Shown one piece after another: positions 25,534 to 34,639 of a stretch of DNA of 64,000 nucleotides (the first letter of the stretch is position 1; every line of letters starts with the position of its first letter). Under the pieces are notes generated by a model. It did no database searches and had not been told where the DNA came from. It worked only from the letters and a program-made list of their open reading frames with translations. Position numbers and translations under genes: made by a program. The stretch comes from UBA5399 sp964464145 (GTDB lineage Bacteria > Bacillota > Clostridia > Christensenellales > Christensenellaceae). The stretch lies in contig CAYXFB010000001.1 in assembly GCA_964464145.1 (NCBI GenBank), positions 57,539-121,538 on the forward strand, given 5' to 3'.

Positions 25534-26793
25534 ATGAAAAAAAGCAGGTCTATTTTGTGTACTCTTTTAGTGCTGGTTTTGTCCTTCGCGCTTGTATTGA
25601 GCGGCTGCGGCAGCCCCGCTCCGGCGGCGGGCAGCGCGGCGGCCGAATCTCCCGCGGCAGCCGGCGATGGCGGCAATTCTGCGGCTCCGGCGGCTCCGGC
25701 AGCGGCGGCGGACGGCAAGGTGGCGCTTGTATGCTCGGCGGCGGGCGCGAATGACAACGGCTACAACCAGACGGCCATAACCGGCCTTAAACAGCTGGCG
25801 GACGAGACCGGCCTGGAAACAAAGGTGGTGGAGACCACCACAGACTATCCCGGCACGCTCAAGACCCTGGCGGAAAACGGCTTCAAGCTTATATTCTCGC
25901 TGGAGTATGACTTCACGGCGCTCATAGAGGGCGTGGGCGGCGAAAAACCGCTGGCGGAGCAGTTCCCGGACACCACCTTCGTAGTGTTCAACGCAAACCC
26001 CAACCTTAACGAGGCGGGCGAACCCATACACAAGAACGTTATATCAGTTATGTTCAACGTAAACGAATCCTCCTTCCTGGCGGGCGCGCTGAGCACGCTG
26101 GTGAACGAAAACAACGAGGTGCTTTTCGACACGGCTCAATATTCCTTCACGCAGGGCGAGGACGGCAGAAAGATGGGCTTCATAGGAGGCACGCAATCCT
26201 CCGGAATAGAAGTTTTCGCCTTCGGTTTTATGGAGGGCATACAGCACATAGCCAAGGAGCTGGGCGTCAACTACACTATGTACACTACCTATGACGCGGG
26301 CTTCGTGGATACGGCGCAGGGCGCAAGCACGGCCGGAACCTACTACAGCGAGGGCGCGAACGTTGTATACACCTCGGCGGGCTCGGTTGGCGACGGCGTG
26401 GACGCCAAGGCCAAGGAAATAAAGAAGCTCTCCATACAGGTGGACGCGGATAAGGACGCCACCCAGCCGGGCAGCATACTCACAAGCGTGCTCAAAAACA
26501 CAAACGTGCCCGTATACGAGCTGGGCAAGGAATACGCCGCGGGCACGATCGGCCAAAAGGGCGGCACGGAGGTAGACTACACACTGGCTTCGGGCGCGAC
26601 AGGCATAACTGACCTCAGCACGATAGAGGGCTTCATAAAGACGGACGACGCGGCCAAGGCCAAATGGCAGGAGATAAAGGACAAGCTCAAGGAGCTTTCA
26701 GACAAGATAGGCGCGGGCGAAATAAAGGTCACAAACGCGCAGATAGGCGAAACGCTGGATATGGCAACGCTTTCGAACGTAAAGCAGCCCTAG
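25534..26793 (+). CDS. BMP-family nucleoside-binding lipoprotein
   Basis: A 419-residue solute-binding protein of the BmpA/PnrA family, whose known members bind purine nucleosides. Lipobox LSGC places the lipidated Cys at residue 25, followed by an Ala/Pro/Gly-rich linker (about 26-62). The domain begins GKVALVCSAAGANDNGYNQ; the typical GFIGGTQSSGIEVFAFGF and VYTSAGSVGDGVDA segments follow. It is the first structural gene of the operon after gntR. A strong intrinsic terminator lies directly after it, so transcripts for this protein should exceed those of the downstream transporter genes. Ligand is inferred as a nucleoside from family and context. Confidence 0.9.
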   Translation: MKKSRSILCTLLVLVLSFALVLSGCGSPAPAAGSAAAESPAAAGDGGNSAAPAAPAAAADGKVALVCSAAGANDNGYNQTAITGLKQLADETGLETKVVETTTDYPGTLKTLAENGFKLIFSLEYDFTALIEGVGGEKPLAEQFPDTTFVVFNANPNLNEAGEPIHKNVISVMFNVNESSFLAGALSTLVNENNEVLFDTAQYSFTQGEDGRKMGFIGGTQSSGIEVFAFGFMEGIQHIAKELGVNYTMYTTYDAGFVDTAQGASTAGTYYSEGANVVYTSAGSVGDGVDAKAKEIKKLSIQVDADKDATQPGSILTSVLKNTNVPVYELGKEYAAGTIGQKGGTEVDYTLASGATGITDLSTIEGFIKTDDAAKAKWQEIKDKLKELSDKIGAGEIKVTNAQIGETLDMATLSNVKQP

Positions 26794-26803
26794 AGAACTA
26801 CGC

Positions 26804-26844
26804 ACCGGCGTTACGCGGCGCAGTCCGTATAACGCCGGTTTTTT
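26804..26844 (+). terminator. Internal terminator between binding protein and ATPase genes
   Basis: ACCGGCGTTA (26804-26813) pairs with TAACGCCGGT (26830-26839), followed by TTTTT. It sits inside the operon, so partial read-through must feed the downstream genes. Confidence 0.75.
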
Positions 26845-26853
26845 GGAAAGGGG

Positions 26854-28410
26854 ATGGTATCCTTGAAAATAATCGAAACGATTGGGCTTACCAAGCGCTA
26901 CGGAGATTTCACCGCCAACGAAAACATAAGCTTTTCGGTGGAGCAGGGCGAGATAAAGGCCATCGTTGGTGAAAACGGCGCGGGCAAGACCACGCTTGTG
27001 AACATGCTGTACGGCATGTCCGCTCCCACGGAGGGCGTTATAAAGATCGCCGCGCAGGAGGTACACTTCCATTCGCCCACGGACGCTATAGCCAAGGGGC
27101 TGGGCATGGTGCACCAGCATTTCAAGCTGGCTCCCAGCCTCACCGTGGCCGAAAACGTGCTGCTGGGCATAGAGATATTGCGCGGCAAAAGCCCCTTCAT
27201 AGACGGCGCAAAGCAAAAGCAAAGCGTGCAGCGCGTAATAGATAAATACGGCTTCGATCTGGACGCGGGGCAGAAGATAGAAAACCTCTCTGTGGGCGAG
27301 CGGCAGCGCGTGGAAATACTAAAGATGCTGTACCGCGAGGTGGACGTGCTGATACTGGACGAGCCCACCGCCGTGCTCACCCCGCAGGAGGTCACCGGCC
27401 TAATCGGCAGCCTAAAGGAACTAAAGGCGCAGGGCAAGACCATAATTATAATCACCCACAAGCTGGGCGAGGTGATGGAGCTTGCGGACACAGTCACAAT
27501 AGTGCGGCGAGGCAAGGTCGTGGGCGAGGTGAACAAGTGCGAGACAAACGAGGTGCAGCTGGCGCAGCTCATGGTGGGCAGGGATGTCGTGCTGCAGGTA
27601 GAGAAAAAGGCGGCGGACTACTCCGGCGCCGAGGTGGTGTATAGCCTCAAGGGCATAACCACGCAAAACGCCCTGGGGAAGGAGGCCGTTTCCGGCATAG
27701 ATATAGACATCCGTCGGGGCGAGATATTGGGTATCGCGGGCATAGAGGGCAACGGCCAGAGCGAGCTTATAAAAATAGTCACGGGCATGATGGTCTCCAC
27801 CGCGGGCAAAATATACTTCAAGGGCGAGGACATTACCAACAAATGGCCGCGCCAGATACGTGACCGCTCAATCGGAATAATTCCGGAGGACAGGTACGAG
27901 GAGGGGCTGTGCGTCTCCATGACAATAAGCGACAACATAATAGCCGGTCACCACTATCTGCCCGAAATATCCCGCCACGGCTTCATGCAAAAGGCCAACA
28001 TAGACGCCAAGCGCGACCGCCTGGTGAAAGAATACGATATCCGGCTGGCGGATAAGGACGGCTTTGTCTCCCAGCTTTCGGGCGGCAACGCGCAAAAGAT
28101 AATAATAGCGCGGGAGTTCGATCCCTCGCCGGAGCTGGTGATCGCCTGCCAGCCCACGCGCGGTGTGGACATAGGCTCTATAGAGTTCATACACACGCAG
28201 ATACTCAAGCTGGCGGAGCAGGGCACGGCCGTGCTGCTGATATCCAGCGAGCTGACTGAGATAATGGGGCTGAGCGACAGGATATCCGTTATGTACAAGG
28301 GCAGGATAATAGGCACGGTCCAAAAGAGCGAAACAAACACCACGGAGCTGGGGCTATTGATGGCGGGCGTGGTTCCCAAATCGACAAACGGAGAGGAGGC
28401 GGCAATCTGA
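26854..28410 (+). CDS. Nucleoside ABC transporter ATP-binding protein (NupO-like)
   Basis: A 518-residue double ATPase that pairs with BMP proteins. First half: Walker A GENGAGKTT near 40, LSVGERQRVEILKMLY near 145 and ILDEPTAVLTP. Second half: IAGIEGNGQSELI in place of Walker A, LSGGNAQKIIIAREF and ACQPTRGVDIG. The ATG at 26854 sits immediately behind GGAAAGGGG with no spacing, so the TTG at 26863 (about nine bases after that sequence) may be the real start. It overlaps the next permease gene by one base. The fused architecture and the two following permeases define a complete nucleoside importer. Confidence 0.92.
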   Translation: MVSLKIIETIGLTKRYGDFTANENISFSVEQGEIKAIVGENGAGKTTLVNMLYGMSAPTEGVIKIAAQEVHFHSPTDAIAKGLGMVHQHFKLAPSLTVAENVLLGIEILRGKSPFIDGAKQKQSVQRVIDKYGFDLDAGQKIENLSVGERQRVEILKMLYREVDVLILDEPTAVLTPQEVTGLIGSLKELKAQGKTIIIITHKLGEVMELADTVTIVRRGKVVGEVNKCETNEVQLAQLMVGRDVVLQVEKKAADYSGAEVVYSLKGITTQNALGKEAVSGIDIDIRRGEILGIAGIEGNGQSELIKIVTGMMVSTAGKIYFKGEDITNKWPRQIRDRSIGIIPEDRYEEGLCVSMTISDNIIAGHHYLPEISRHGFMQKANIDAKRDRLVKEYDIRLADKDGFVSQLSGGNAQKIIIAREFDPSPELVIACQPTRGVDIGSIEFIHTQILKLAEQGTAVLLISSELTEIMGLSDRISVMYKGRIIGTVQKSETNTTELGLLMAGVVPKSTNGEEAAI

Positions 28411-29495
28411 TGACTAAGCGAAACAATTTTGTGCTTAATATATTCAATTCCATATTGCCGGTGCTGGCCGCCTTTCTTATAGGCGGTGTCATAATCGCGC
28501 TGTACGGCGAAAATCCTTTTGAGGCCTACGGAATAATGCTGCAAAGCACTCTTTTGAGCGGCGACGGCTTCATCAAAACGCTGCACTTCGCCTCGCCCCT
28601 TATACTCACCGGCCTTGCCATAGCAATAACATTCAAGGCCAACATATTCAATATGGGCGTGGAGGGGCAGATGCTGGGCGGAGCCTTTTTCGCCTGCGTG
28701 CTGGGCTTCACCATAACCGGCCTGCCGCCCGTCATACACATAACGGTCTGCCTGCTGGGCGGCGTTGTTATGGGCATACTGCTGGTGCTGGTGCCCGCGC
28801 TTTTGAAGGCCTACTTCCGCGTGAATGAGATGGTGGTCACGCTGATGCTGAACTACGCCATAATAGAGATACTGCGCGTACTGGCGCAGGGCGTGTTCCG
28901 CGATCCGGCTTCGGGCTACGTTTCCACGCCCGCCGTGGCGCCAAGCGCCATGTTCACCAAAATAGAGGGCACCTATCTGACCGCCTTCTTCCCGCTTGTG
29001 CTGGTGGTCTTCGTAATAATGTATTTCGTGATGACAAAGTCGCGCTTCGGCTACGAGATCACGGCCATAGGCCAAAACCCTGTGTTCGCGGAGACCTCGG
29101 GCATGAACGTGCGCAAAAAGATAATGTATATGATGGTAATAAGCGGGGCGCTGGCAGGCCTTGCAGGCTCCGGCTTCATGCTGAGCGAAAAGTTTAAATA
29201 CACGCTGGACTTCTCCGGCACGCCCGGCCTCGGCTGGGACGGTATGCTCATATCGCTGCTTGGCCGGCACAACCCAATAGGCATAATAATAGCGGCAATA
29301 TTCTTCGCCGCGCTCAAAACGGGCGCGGACACCATAAGCATATTCTCCAACGTGCCCAAGGAGATAGTGGGCATAATACAAGGCATAATGATACTCTTCC
29401 TTGCCATAGACTTTGTGAACGCGCAAACGGGCTGGATGAAAAAACTGCTTGCCAAGATGAACGGCAAAAAAGTGAAAGGCGGTGTGGAAGCGTGA
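28410..29495 (+). CDS. Nucleoside ABC transporter permease 1
   Basis: A 361-residue integral membrane protein of the BPD_transp_2 family, larger of the two permeases that normally accompany BMP-type ATPases. Family marks include FKANIFNMGVEGQMLGGAFF near 72 and VTLMLNYAIIEILR near 142; about nine hydrophobic segments. It starts one base before the stop of the ATPase gene and overlaps the next permease start by 4 bp, so the three are translationally coupled. It forms half of the heterodimeric channel. Confidence 0.93.
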   Translation: MTKRNNFVLNIFNSILPVLAAFLIGGVIIALYGENPFEAYGIMLQSTLLSGDGFIKTLHFASPLILTGLAIAITFKANIFNMGVEGQMLGGAFFACVLGFTITGLPPVIHITVCLLGGVVMGILLVLVPALLKAYFRVNEMVVTLMLNYAIIEILRVLAQGVFRDPASGYVSTPAVAPSAMFTKIEGTYLTAFFPLVLVVFVIMYFVMTKSRFGYEITAIGQNPVFAETSGMNVRKKIMYMMVISGALAGLAGSGFMLSEKFKYTLDFSGTPGLGWDGMLISLLGRHNPIGIIIAAIFFAALKTGADTISIFSNVPKEIVGIIQGIMILFLAIDFVNAQTGWMKKLLAKMNGKKVKGGVEA

Positions 29496-30406
29496 ATTTT
29501 GAAAGGATACTCTTTGACATGATAGCCAACAGCGCGCCCATACTGTTTTGCGTGCTGGGCGGCAACTTTGCCTACAAGGTGAACGTGCTCAACATATCGC
29601 TTGAGGGCATGCTGCTTATGGGTGCCTTCTCCTCCGTTCTGTTCGTGCTTTTCAGCGGCAGCATAGTTGTGGGCGTGGTGGCCGCGATAGTTATCGCCGT
29701 GGCCTTCGGCTATATTTTCTCCGCCATGAGCATAACGCGCAAGGGCAACCCCATCATAACCGGTCTGGCAATAAACATGCTGGCCACCTCCATAACCACC
29801 TTCGCGCTGAAATCGCTCAATCTGCCCAACATAAACGTTAACCAGCTGGTGGACGTGGCGGCTATGAAGGTGCACATACCCTTTATTGAGGACATACCCG
29901 TGCTGGGCAGCATAATAAGCGGGCATTCACCGCTCACCTATATAGCCATAGCGATGATATTCGTGACCTGGCTCATAATGTTCAAAACGAAATTCGGCGT
30001 ATATCTGCGCGTGGTAGGCGAAAACGAGGAAGCGGCGGCCAGCGTGGGCATAAAGACCAACCGCATAAAGTATGGCGCGGTATTGATAGGCGCGCTGTTC
30101 TGCGGCCTTGCGGGCATAAACCTGGCGCTGGAACGCTTGGCGCTGTTCACAAACGGTATGTCCGCCGGTATCGGCTTTATAGCCATCGCCGCCATATTCT
30201 GCGGCAAGGGCATGCCGGGCATTACGGCGATATACTCCATACTGTTTGGCCTGTGCCAGTCTTTGGCCATAAATATGAACATATCGGCGGGCCCTTCCTC
30301 CGGGCTGTTCAAAACGATGCCCTACTTCGTGATAATCGCCATATTGGCCGTGGTTTCCATAATACAGGCACGCAAGGTATATGTGAGGAGGCTCAAGAAT
30401 GAATAG
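29492..30406 (+). CDS. Nucleoside ABC transporter permease 2
   Basis: A 304-residue partner permease. It has the NFAYKVNVLNISLEGMLLMG segment near 25-44 and GKGMPGITAIYSILFG near 233, and about eight hydrophobic segments. The GTG start at 29492 overlaps the previous stop (GTGA). Its own end overlaps the cysteine hydrolase gene by 8 bp, tying transport to catabolism in one transcript. Confidence 0.92.
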   Translation: MNFERILFDMIANSAPILFCVLGGNFAYKVNVLNISLEGMLLMGAFSSVLFVLFSGSIVVGVVAAIVIAVAFGYIFSAMSITRKGNPIITGLAINMLATSITTFALKSLNLPNINVNQLVDVAAMKVHIPFIEDIPVLGSIISGHSPLTYIAIAMIFVTWLIMFKTKFGVYLRVVGENEEAAASVGIKTNRIKYGAVLIGALFCGLAGINLALERLALFTNGMSAGIGFIAIAAIFCGKGMPGITAIYSILFGLCQSLAINMNISAGPSSGLFKTMPYFVIIAILAVVSIIQARKVYVRRLKNE

Positions 30407-30962
30407 AAACGCACTTATAGTTGTGGATATGGTTTACGATTTCACAGACCCCGGCGGCCTCGTGTTTTATCCGCAAAACGAACAGATACTTCCCCGCATA
30501 CGGCAGGCCATAGACGTGGCGCGGGCGCGGGGCGCGCTGATAATATTCATGCAGCACTGCTACCGCGCGGGCAAGCCGGATAAAAATCTCACGAATATGC
30601 GACCCAACTGCATAGAGGGCAGCGGCGGCGAGGCGATAGACAAGCGTCTATCCGTTCTTCCGGAGGACTACGTTATAAAGAAAAGGCGGTACAGCGGCTT
30701 TTTCGGCACCGATCTTGATCTGGTGCTGCGCGAGAACGGCATAGAGAATGTTTTTGTGGTGGGCACCAAGACGAACTGCTGCATACGCGCCACCGTGACG
30801 GACGCATACTATCTGGATTACAACGTCTTCGTAATACGCGAATGCGTTGCCACCAACGACGAGCTTGTAAACCGCGTGCATCTTGAGGATATACACAAGT
30901 ACCTTGGCACGGTCATAGGGCTTGACGAATTTGAGGGCAGGCTGAAGGAGGCGAAGCAGTGA
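30399..30962 (+). CDS. Isochorismatase-family cysteine hydrolase
   Basis: A 187-residue amidohydrolase of the isochorismatase fold. The Asp-Lys-Cys triad is visible: Asp10 in LIVVDMVYDF, Lys95 in VIKKRRYSGFFGT and Cys128 in GTKTNCCIRATVTDA. Family members cleave amide-type bonds in small nitrogen compounds (nicotinamide, N-carbamoylsarcosine, ureidoacrylate, biuret). The metal-binding Asp/His residues of nicotinamidases are absent (MQHCYR and RPNC stand there), so nicotinamide is unlikely. In this operon it may open or deaminate the base released from the imported nucleoside; that is inference. It overlaps both neighbours by a few bases. Confidence 0.87.
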   Translation: MNRNALIVVDMVYDFTDPGGLVFYPQNEQILPRIRQAIDVARARGALIIFMQHCYRAGKPDKNLTNMRPNCIEGSGGEAIDKRLSVLPEDYVIKKRRYSGFFGTDLDLVLRENGIENVFVVGTKTNCCIRATVTDAYYLDYNVFVIRECVATNDELVNRVHLEDIHKYLGTVIGLDEFEGRLKEAKQ

Positions 30963-31918
30963 AAAAATATGATGTGCTCACCAGCGGATACGTGAGCATG
31001 GACAGAATAATAAACACATACACCCCGCTGCGTCCGGGCTACACCTCGCTGGTGGAAAATTCGGATAACGCGAAGGTATATTACGGCGGCTGCTCTGTGA
31101 ACATCGCCTGCGCGCTGGCCAAGCTGGGCTATTCCGCAATGCCCTGCATACGCGTGGGCGAGGACAGCGCCGAGCTGGGCTTTACGGAATTCCTCAAGCG
31201 CAGCGGCGTGGGCACGGAGGCGCTGAGCGTGGTGGAGGGCGAAACCACCTCCAACTGTTACCTCATAGAAGACGCGGAGTTCAACCACGTAACATTGTTT
31301 TACCCCGGCGCCATGGACGGCAAATACGCCCGCCCGCTGCAACCGGAAATATTCCAAAACGCGGGCATAGGAGTAATAACCGTGGCCGCGCGGGAGGACA
31401 ACATAGAGTTTTTCGATCGCTGCAAGCAGGCAGGCCTGCCGCTGGTGTTCGGTATGAAGGCCGACCTCGACGCTTTCCCGCACGATTTTTTGTGGGAAAT
31501 ACTCTGCTACTCCAACATACTTTTCACCAACGAGAGCGAGCAGCGCACAATAGAGCAGGAATTTGGCCTGTCCAGCATAACGGAACTTTTCACAAAGGGG
31601 CGGGCAGAGGTGATCGCCGTCACGCTGGGCGCGGAGGGCAGCCTCTGCTTTGAGAAAACGGCGGAGGGCATAAAGCAGAGCCGCCTGCCCGTTATGCCCT
31701 GCGAGAGCATAGTGGACGCCACGGGCTCGGGCGACGCTTATATAGCCGGATTTTTATACGGCTATCTGCAAGGCAAAACGCCCGCCGAGTGCTGCGAGAT
31801 GGGCAGCGTGCAAGCCTCCTTCGTGCTGGAGAGGGCGGGCTGCCTCACAAACATACCGGACTCCGCCGCCTTCGCGGAGCGTTACGCAAAATATAAAGCT
31901 ATAAGGGAGGGAAAATAG
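30959..31918 (+). CDS. PfkB-family carbohydrate kinase
   Basis: A 319-residue ribokinase-like enzyme. The substrate motif GGCSVNIACALAKLG lies near 41-55 and the ATP/catalytic motif DATGSGDAYIAGFLYG near 252, with the catalytic Asp near 258. It should phosphorylate a sugar or nucleoside. The GTG start at 30959 overlaps the stop of the hydrolase gene (GTGA). Placed before a nucleoside phosphorylase, it may act on the nucleoside itself, or on ribose or a deoxyribose released from ribose-1-phosphate; sequence alone does not decide. Confidence 0.9.
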   Translation: MKKYDVLTSGYVSMDRIINTYTPLRPGYTSLVENSDNAKVYYGGCSVNIACALAKLGYSAMPCIRVGEDSAELGFTEFLKRSGVGTEALSVVEGETTSNCYLIEDAEFNHVTLFYPGAMDGKYARPLQPEIFQNAGIGVITVAAREDNIEFFDRCKQAGLPLVFGMKADLDAFPHDFLWEILCYSNILFTNESEQRTIEQEFGLSSITELFTKGRAEVIAVTLGAEGSLCFEKTAEGIKQSRLPVMPCESIVDATGSGDAYIAGFLYGYLQGKTPAECCEMGSVQASFVLERAGCLTNIPDSAAFAERYAKYKAIREGK

Positions 31919-32671
31919 ATGCCGTCATTATACATGAAGGTAGACGATACTATTTCAAAATACGTTATTTTTTCGGGCGACCCCTGGCGAGTGGATATGC
32001 TAAAAAAGCATTTGGATTCGCCCGTACACCACGCCTTCGCGCGTGAGTTCAATTCCTACACGGGTCTTTACAAGGGCGTGAAGGTGACCATTTCCTCAAC
32101 CGGCATAGGCGCGCCCTCGGCGGCCATAGCAATGGAGGAGATGTACGCAAACGGCATGGAGGTGGCCGTTCGCATGGGCACGGCCATGGCGCTGCGAGAC
32201 GATCTTTTGGGCAAATTTATAATACCGCTGGCCTCCATGCGCGAGGAATCCACCAGCGCTACCTACGTTCCTCTGAGCTACCCGGCCGTTGCCGATCTTT
32301 CGCTGCTGAACCTCATGAACCAAACGGTGGCCGAGGCGGGCGAGGGATACATAAACGGCATAACCTGCACGATGGACGGTTTTTATTCGCAAATGCGCGA
32401 ATCCCGCCTGTCCGCAGAGCGCGGTACGGATATCGCCGCCACATTCGAGCGGCTCAAAAAGCTGGACGTTGTGGGCATAGATATGGAAAGCAGCTGCATA
32501 CTGACGCTGGCGCGGCTCATGGGCATACGCGGCTGCGTGGTGACAATGGTGACAGTGCTTGAGAACCTCAAAAAGGTGCTGGAGGGCGAGGAACGCACGC
32601 GCGCGGAGGAGACACTCTGCAAGGTGGTGCTGGACGGAATATACAAGCTGGATAAGGAGGAAGGTAAATGA
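31919..32671 (+). CDS. Nucleoside phosphorylase (uridine/purine type, PNP_UDP_1)
   Basis: A 250-residue phosphorylase that splits a nucleoside with phosphate into base and pentose-1-phosphate. Phosphate-binding elements are SGDPWRVDML (residues 19-28), SSTGIGAPSAAIAM near 59 and RMGTAMALRDD near 84; the sugar-binding GIDMESSCILTLA lies near 187. It is distinct from DeoD at 57.4 kb, which looks like the housekeeping purine enzyme. It starts directly at the stop of the kinase gene and overlaps the next by 4 bp. The base specificity is unknown; the residues around the base pocket differ from those I know for uridine or adenosine enzymes, but I cannot assign them. Confidence 0.88.
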   Translation: MPSLYMKVDDTISKYVIFSGDPWRVDMLKKHLDSPVHHAFAREFNSYTGLYKGVKVTISSTGIGAPSAAIAMEEMYANGMEVAVRMGTAMALRDDLLGKFIIPLASMREESTSATYVPLSYPAVADLSLLNLMNQTVAEAGEGYINGITCTMDGFYSQMRESRLSAERGTDIAATFERLKKLDVVGIDMESSCILTLARLMGIRGCVVTMVTVLENLKKVLEGEERTRAEETLCKVVLDGIYKLDKEEGK

Positions 32672-33459
32672 GCAGGCTTTTCGAAAACGGTAAACGCGCA
32701 ATAATTGGCATGGTGCACTGCCTGGCGCTGCCGGGCACGCCCGCATATTGCGGCGATATGGAAAAAATAACAGAGCAGGCCTTGGCCGACGCCAAAACGC
32801 TCGAGCAGGCTGGCTGTGACGCAATAATAGTGGAAAATATGGGCGATTCCCCCTTCGCGGAATTTCTGGCGGTGGAGCAGACGGCGGCGCTGGCCGCAAT
32901 AAGCGCGCTGGTGGCAAAGAGCGTACGCATACCCGTGGGCATAGACGCGGCCATGAACGACTATAAGACCGCGCTGGGAACGGCGCTGGCCGTGGGCGCA
33001 GGCTTCGTGCGGCTGCCCGTATTCGTGGACACGGTGGAATATTCGGGCTGCGGAATAATACAGCCCTGCGCGCATAACGCCATGCTATACAGAAAGAACA
33101 TAGGCGCGGAGCATGTGGAGATCTTCGCGGACATACAGGTGAAGCACACTCACCTGCTGCTGCCCCACGTTTCAATAGAGGATTCGGCCAAAGCCGCGAA
33201 AGACAGCGGCGCGGACGCCATAATAGTTACGGGAACGCACATAGGAGCGGAAACGCCCATGGAGATAATAGAGCGCGCCAAAAAGGTGGTAGACCTGCCC
33301 GTGATTGCGGGCAGCGGGGTGAACACGGCCAACATAAAGCGGCAGCTTCAAACGGCAAACGGAGCGATCGTCGGCTCCAGCCTCAAGGAGGGCGGGGATA
33401 TTTCGAAGCTCATATCGCTTGAGCTTACTTCCGCACTTGTGAGGGCGTTCAAGGACTGA
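32668..33459 (+). CDS. BtpA/SgcQ-family TIM-barrel protein
   Basis: A 263-residue barrel of the BtpA family. Family marks: IIGMVHCLALPGTP at the N-terminus, AGCDAIIVENMGDSPF near 48, GFVRLPVFVDTVEYSG near 110, and ADAIIVTGTHIG near 182 with VIAGSGVNTANI near 210, resembling a phosphate-binding site. The family was named from a photosystem I assembly factor, but in heterotrophs it occurs in sugar operons (SgcQ), so a phospho-sugar enzyme is likely. Its reaction is not established. It overlaps the phosphorylase gene by 4 bp. Confidence 0.85.
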   Translation: MSRLFENGKRAIIGMVHCLALPGTPAYCGDMEKITEQALADAKTLEQAGCDAIIVENMGDSPFAEFLAVEQTAALAAISALVAKSVRIPVGIDAAMNDYKTALGTALAVGAGFVRLPVFVDTVEYSGCGIIQPCAHNAMLYRKNIGAEHVEIFADIQVKHTHLLLPHVSIEDSAKAAKDSGADAIIVTGTHIGAETPMEIIERAKKVVDLPVIAGSGVNTANIKRQLQTANGAIVGSSLKEGGDISKLISLELTSALVRAFKD

Positions 33460-33483
33460 AAATTTTTCGGAGGATTAATTGAT

Positions 33484-34626
33484 ATGATGAGACCAATGAA
33501 GCTGGCCGGAGACCAGCTTATGTTTGGCGCGGATTGCCTCGCGCATTTAAGCACGCTTAACGGTAAGCGCGCGCTCATAGTTACCGGGCGCGGGCCCTAC
33601 CTCAAAAACAACGGCATAGAGGGCAAAATTTGCGATTATCTCGCCGAAGCTGGTATGGAAACGGATATACTTCGCGGCGTGGAGCCGGACCCCGGCTTCA
33701 ACACGGTGATGCGCGGAGCGGAAAAGATGCTGGAGTTCCGGCCCGACTGGATAATAGCGCTGGGCGGCGGCTCCGTTATGGACGCTGCCAAGGCCATGTG
33801 GGTGTATTACGAGCACCCGGAGCTAAAGACGTTGGCGGATATAGTTCCCCCCAACAAGATACCCAAGCTGCGCGCCAAGGCAAGGCTTGCCTGCATACCC
33901 TCCACAAGCGGCACAGCCAGCGAGGTTTCGCGCAGCGTGGTGATAACGGACGACGATACCGGCCTAAAATACGGCATTGGCGACATGGAGATGATGCCCG
34001 ACGTGGCGATCTGCGACCCCGTGGTCACAGCGTCCATGCCGGCCGGCATAACGGCCGAAACGGGTATGGACGCGCTCACCCACGCGCTTGAGGCCTACGC
34101 TTCAAACCGCGCCAATTACGTGAGCGACGTGCTGGCCGTAAAGGCGGCGCAAGATATCTTCGAGTATCTGCCCAAGGCCTGTGCGGAGGGCGACAATTTG
34201 GAATACCGCGAGAGTATGCTGAACGCCTCCATGATAGCGGGCATGGCCTTCACAAATGTTTCGCTGGGAATAACGCACTCCATCGCGCACACGCTGGGCA
34301 GCATATTCCACCTGCCGCACGGCCTTGCGGACGCAGTGGTGCTGCCCTATGTGATACGCTTCAACCGCGCGAACGAGGCGGCCGAGGCCCGCTATGCAAA
34401 GCTGGCCGAAAAGCTGGGCGTTGCTGATATGGCGCAGGCCGTGGAGCGGCTGAACGCCGATCTCGCGATAAAGCCGCGCATAAGCGAATACGTGGAGGAC
34501 GGCGCAAAATATGAAGCCATGACGGCCGAGATGGCCAAAATGGCGCTGGCGGACGGCTGCACAAAGACGAACCCGGTGATACCCACACCGGAGCAGATGG
34601 CGGCATTGTTTAAAGAAATTTGGTAA
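33484..34626 (+). CDS. Iron-containing alcohol dehydrogenase
   Basis: A 380-residue group III alcohol dehydrogenase. The NAD-binding GGGSVMDAAKAM lies near 97, PSTSGTASEVSRSVVI near 139, and the iron ligands are carried by ETGMDALTHALEAY (Asp and His near 195-202) and by SIAHTLGSIFHLPHGL (His residues near 266 and 280). All ligands look intact. It probably reduces a short aldehyde from aldol cleavage to an alcohol, recycling NADH during fermentation. It starts 24 bp after the BtpA-like gene, with GGAGGA upstream. Confidence 0.92.
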   Translation: MMRPMKLAGDQLMFGADCLAHLSTLNGKRALIVTGRGPYLKNNGIEGKICDYLAEAGMETDILRGVEPDPGFNTVMRGAEKMLEFRPDWIIALGGGSVMDAAKAMWVYYEHPELKTLADIVPPNKIPKLRAKARLACIPSTSGTASEVSRSVVITDDDTGLKYGIGDMEMMPDVAICDPVVTASMPAGITAETGMDALTHALEAYASNRANYVSDVLAVKAAQDIFEYLPKACAEGDNLEYRESMLNASMIAGMAFTNVSLGITHSIAHTLGSIFHLPHGLADAVVLPYVIRFNRANEAAEARYAKLAEKLGVADMAQAVERLNADLAIKPRISEYVEDGAKYEAMTAEMAKMALADGCTKTNPVIPTPEQMAALFKEIW

Positions 34627-34639
34627 AGAGGAGATATAA

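Noticed and set aside
30399..30962. Reading the cysteine hydrolase as a nicotinamidase and the operon as nicotinamide riboside salvage
   Set aside because: The metal-binding Asp/His residues typical of nicotinamidases are absent; the substrate remains open.
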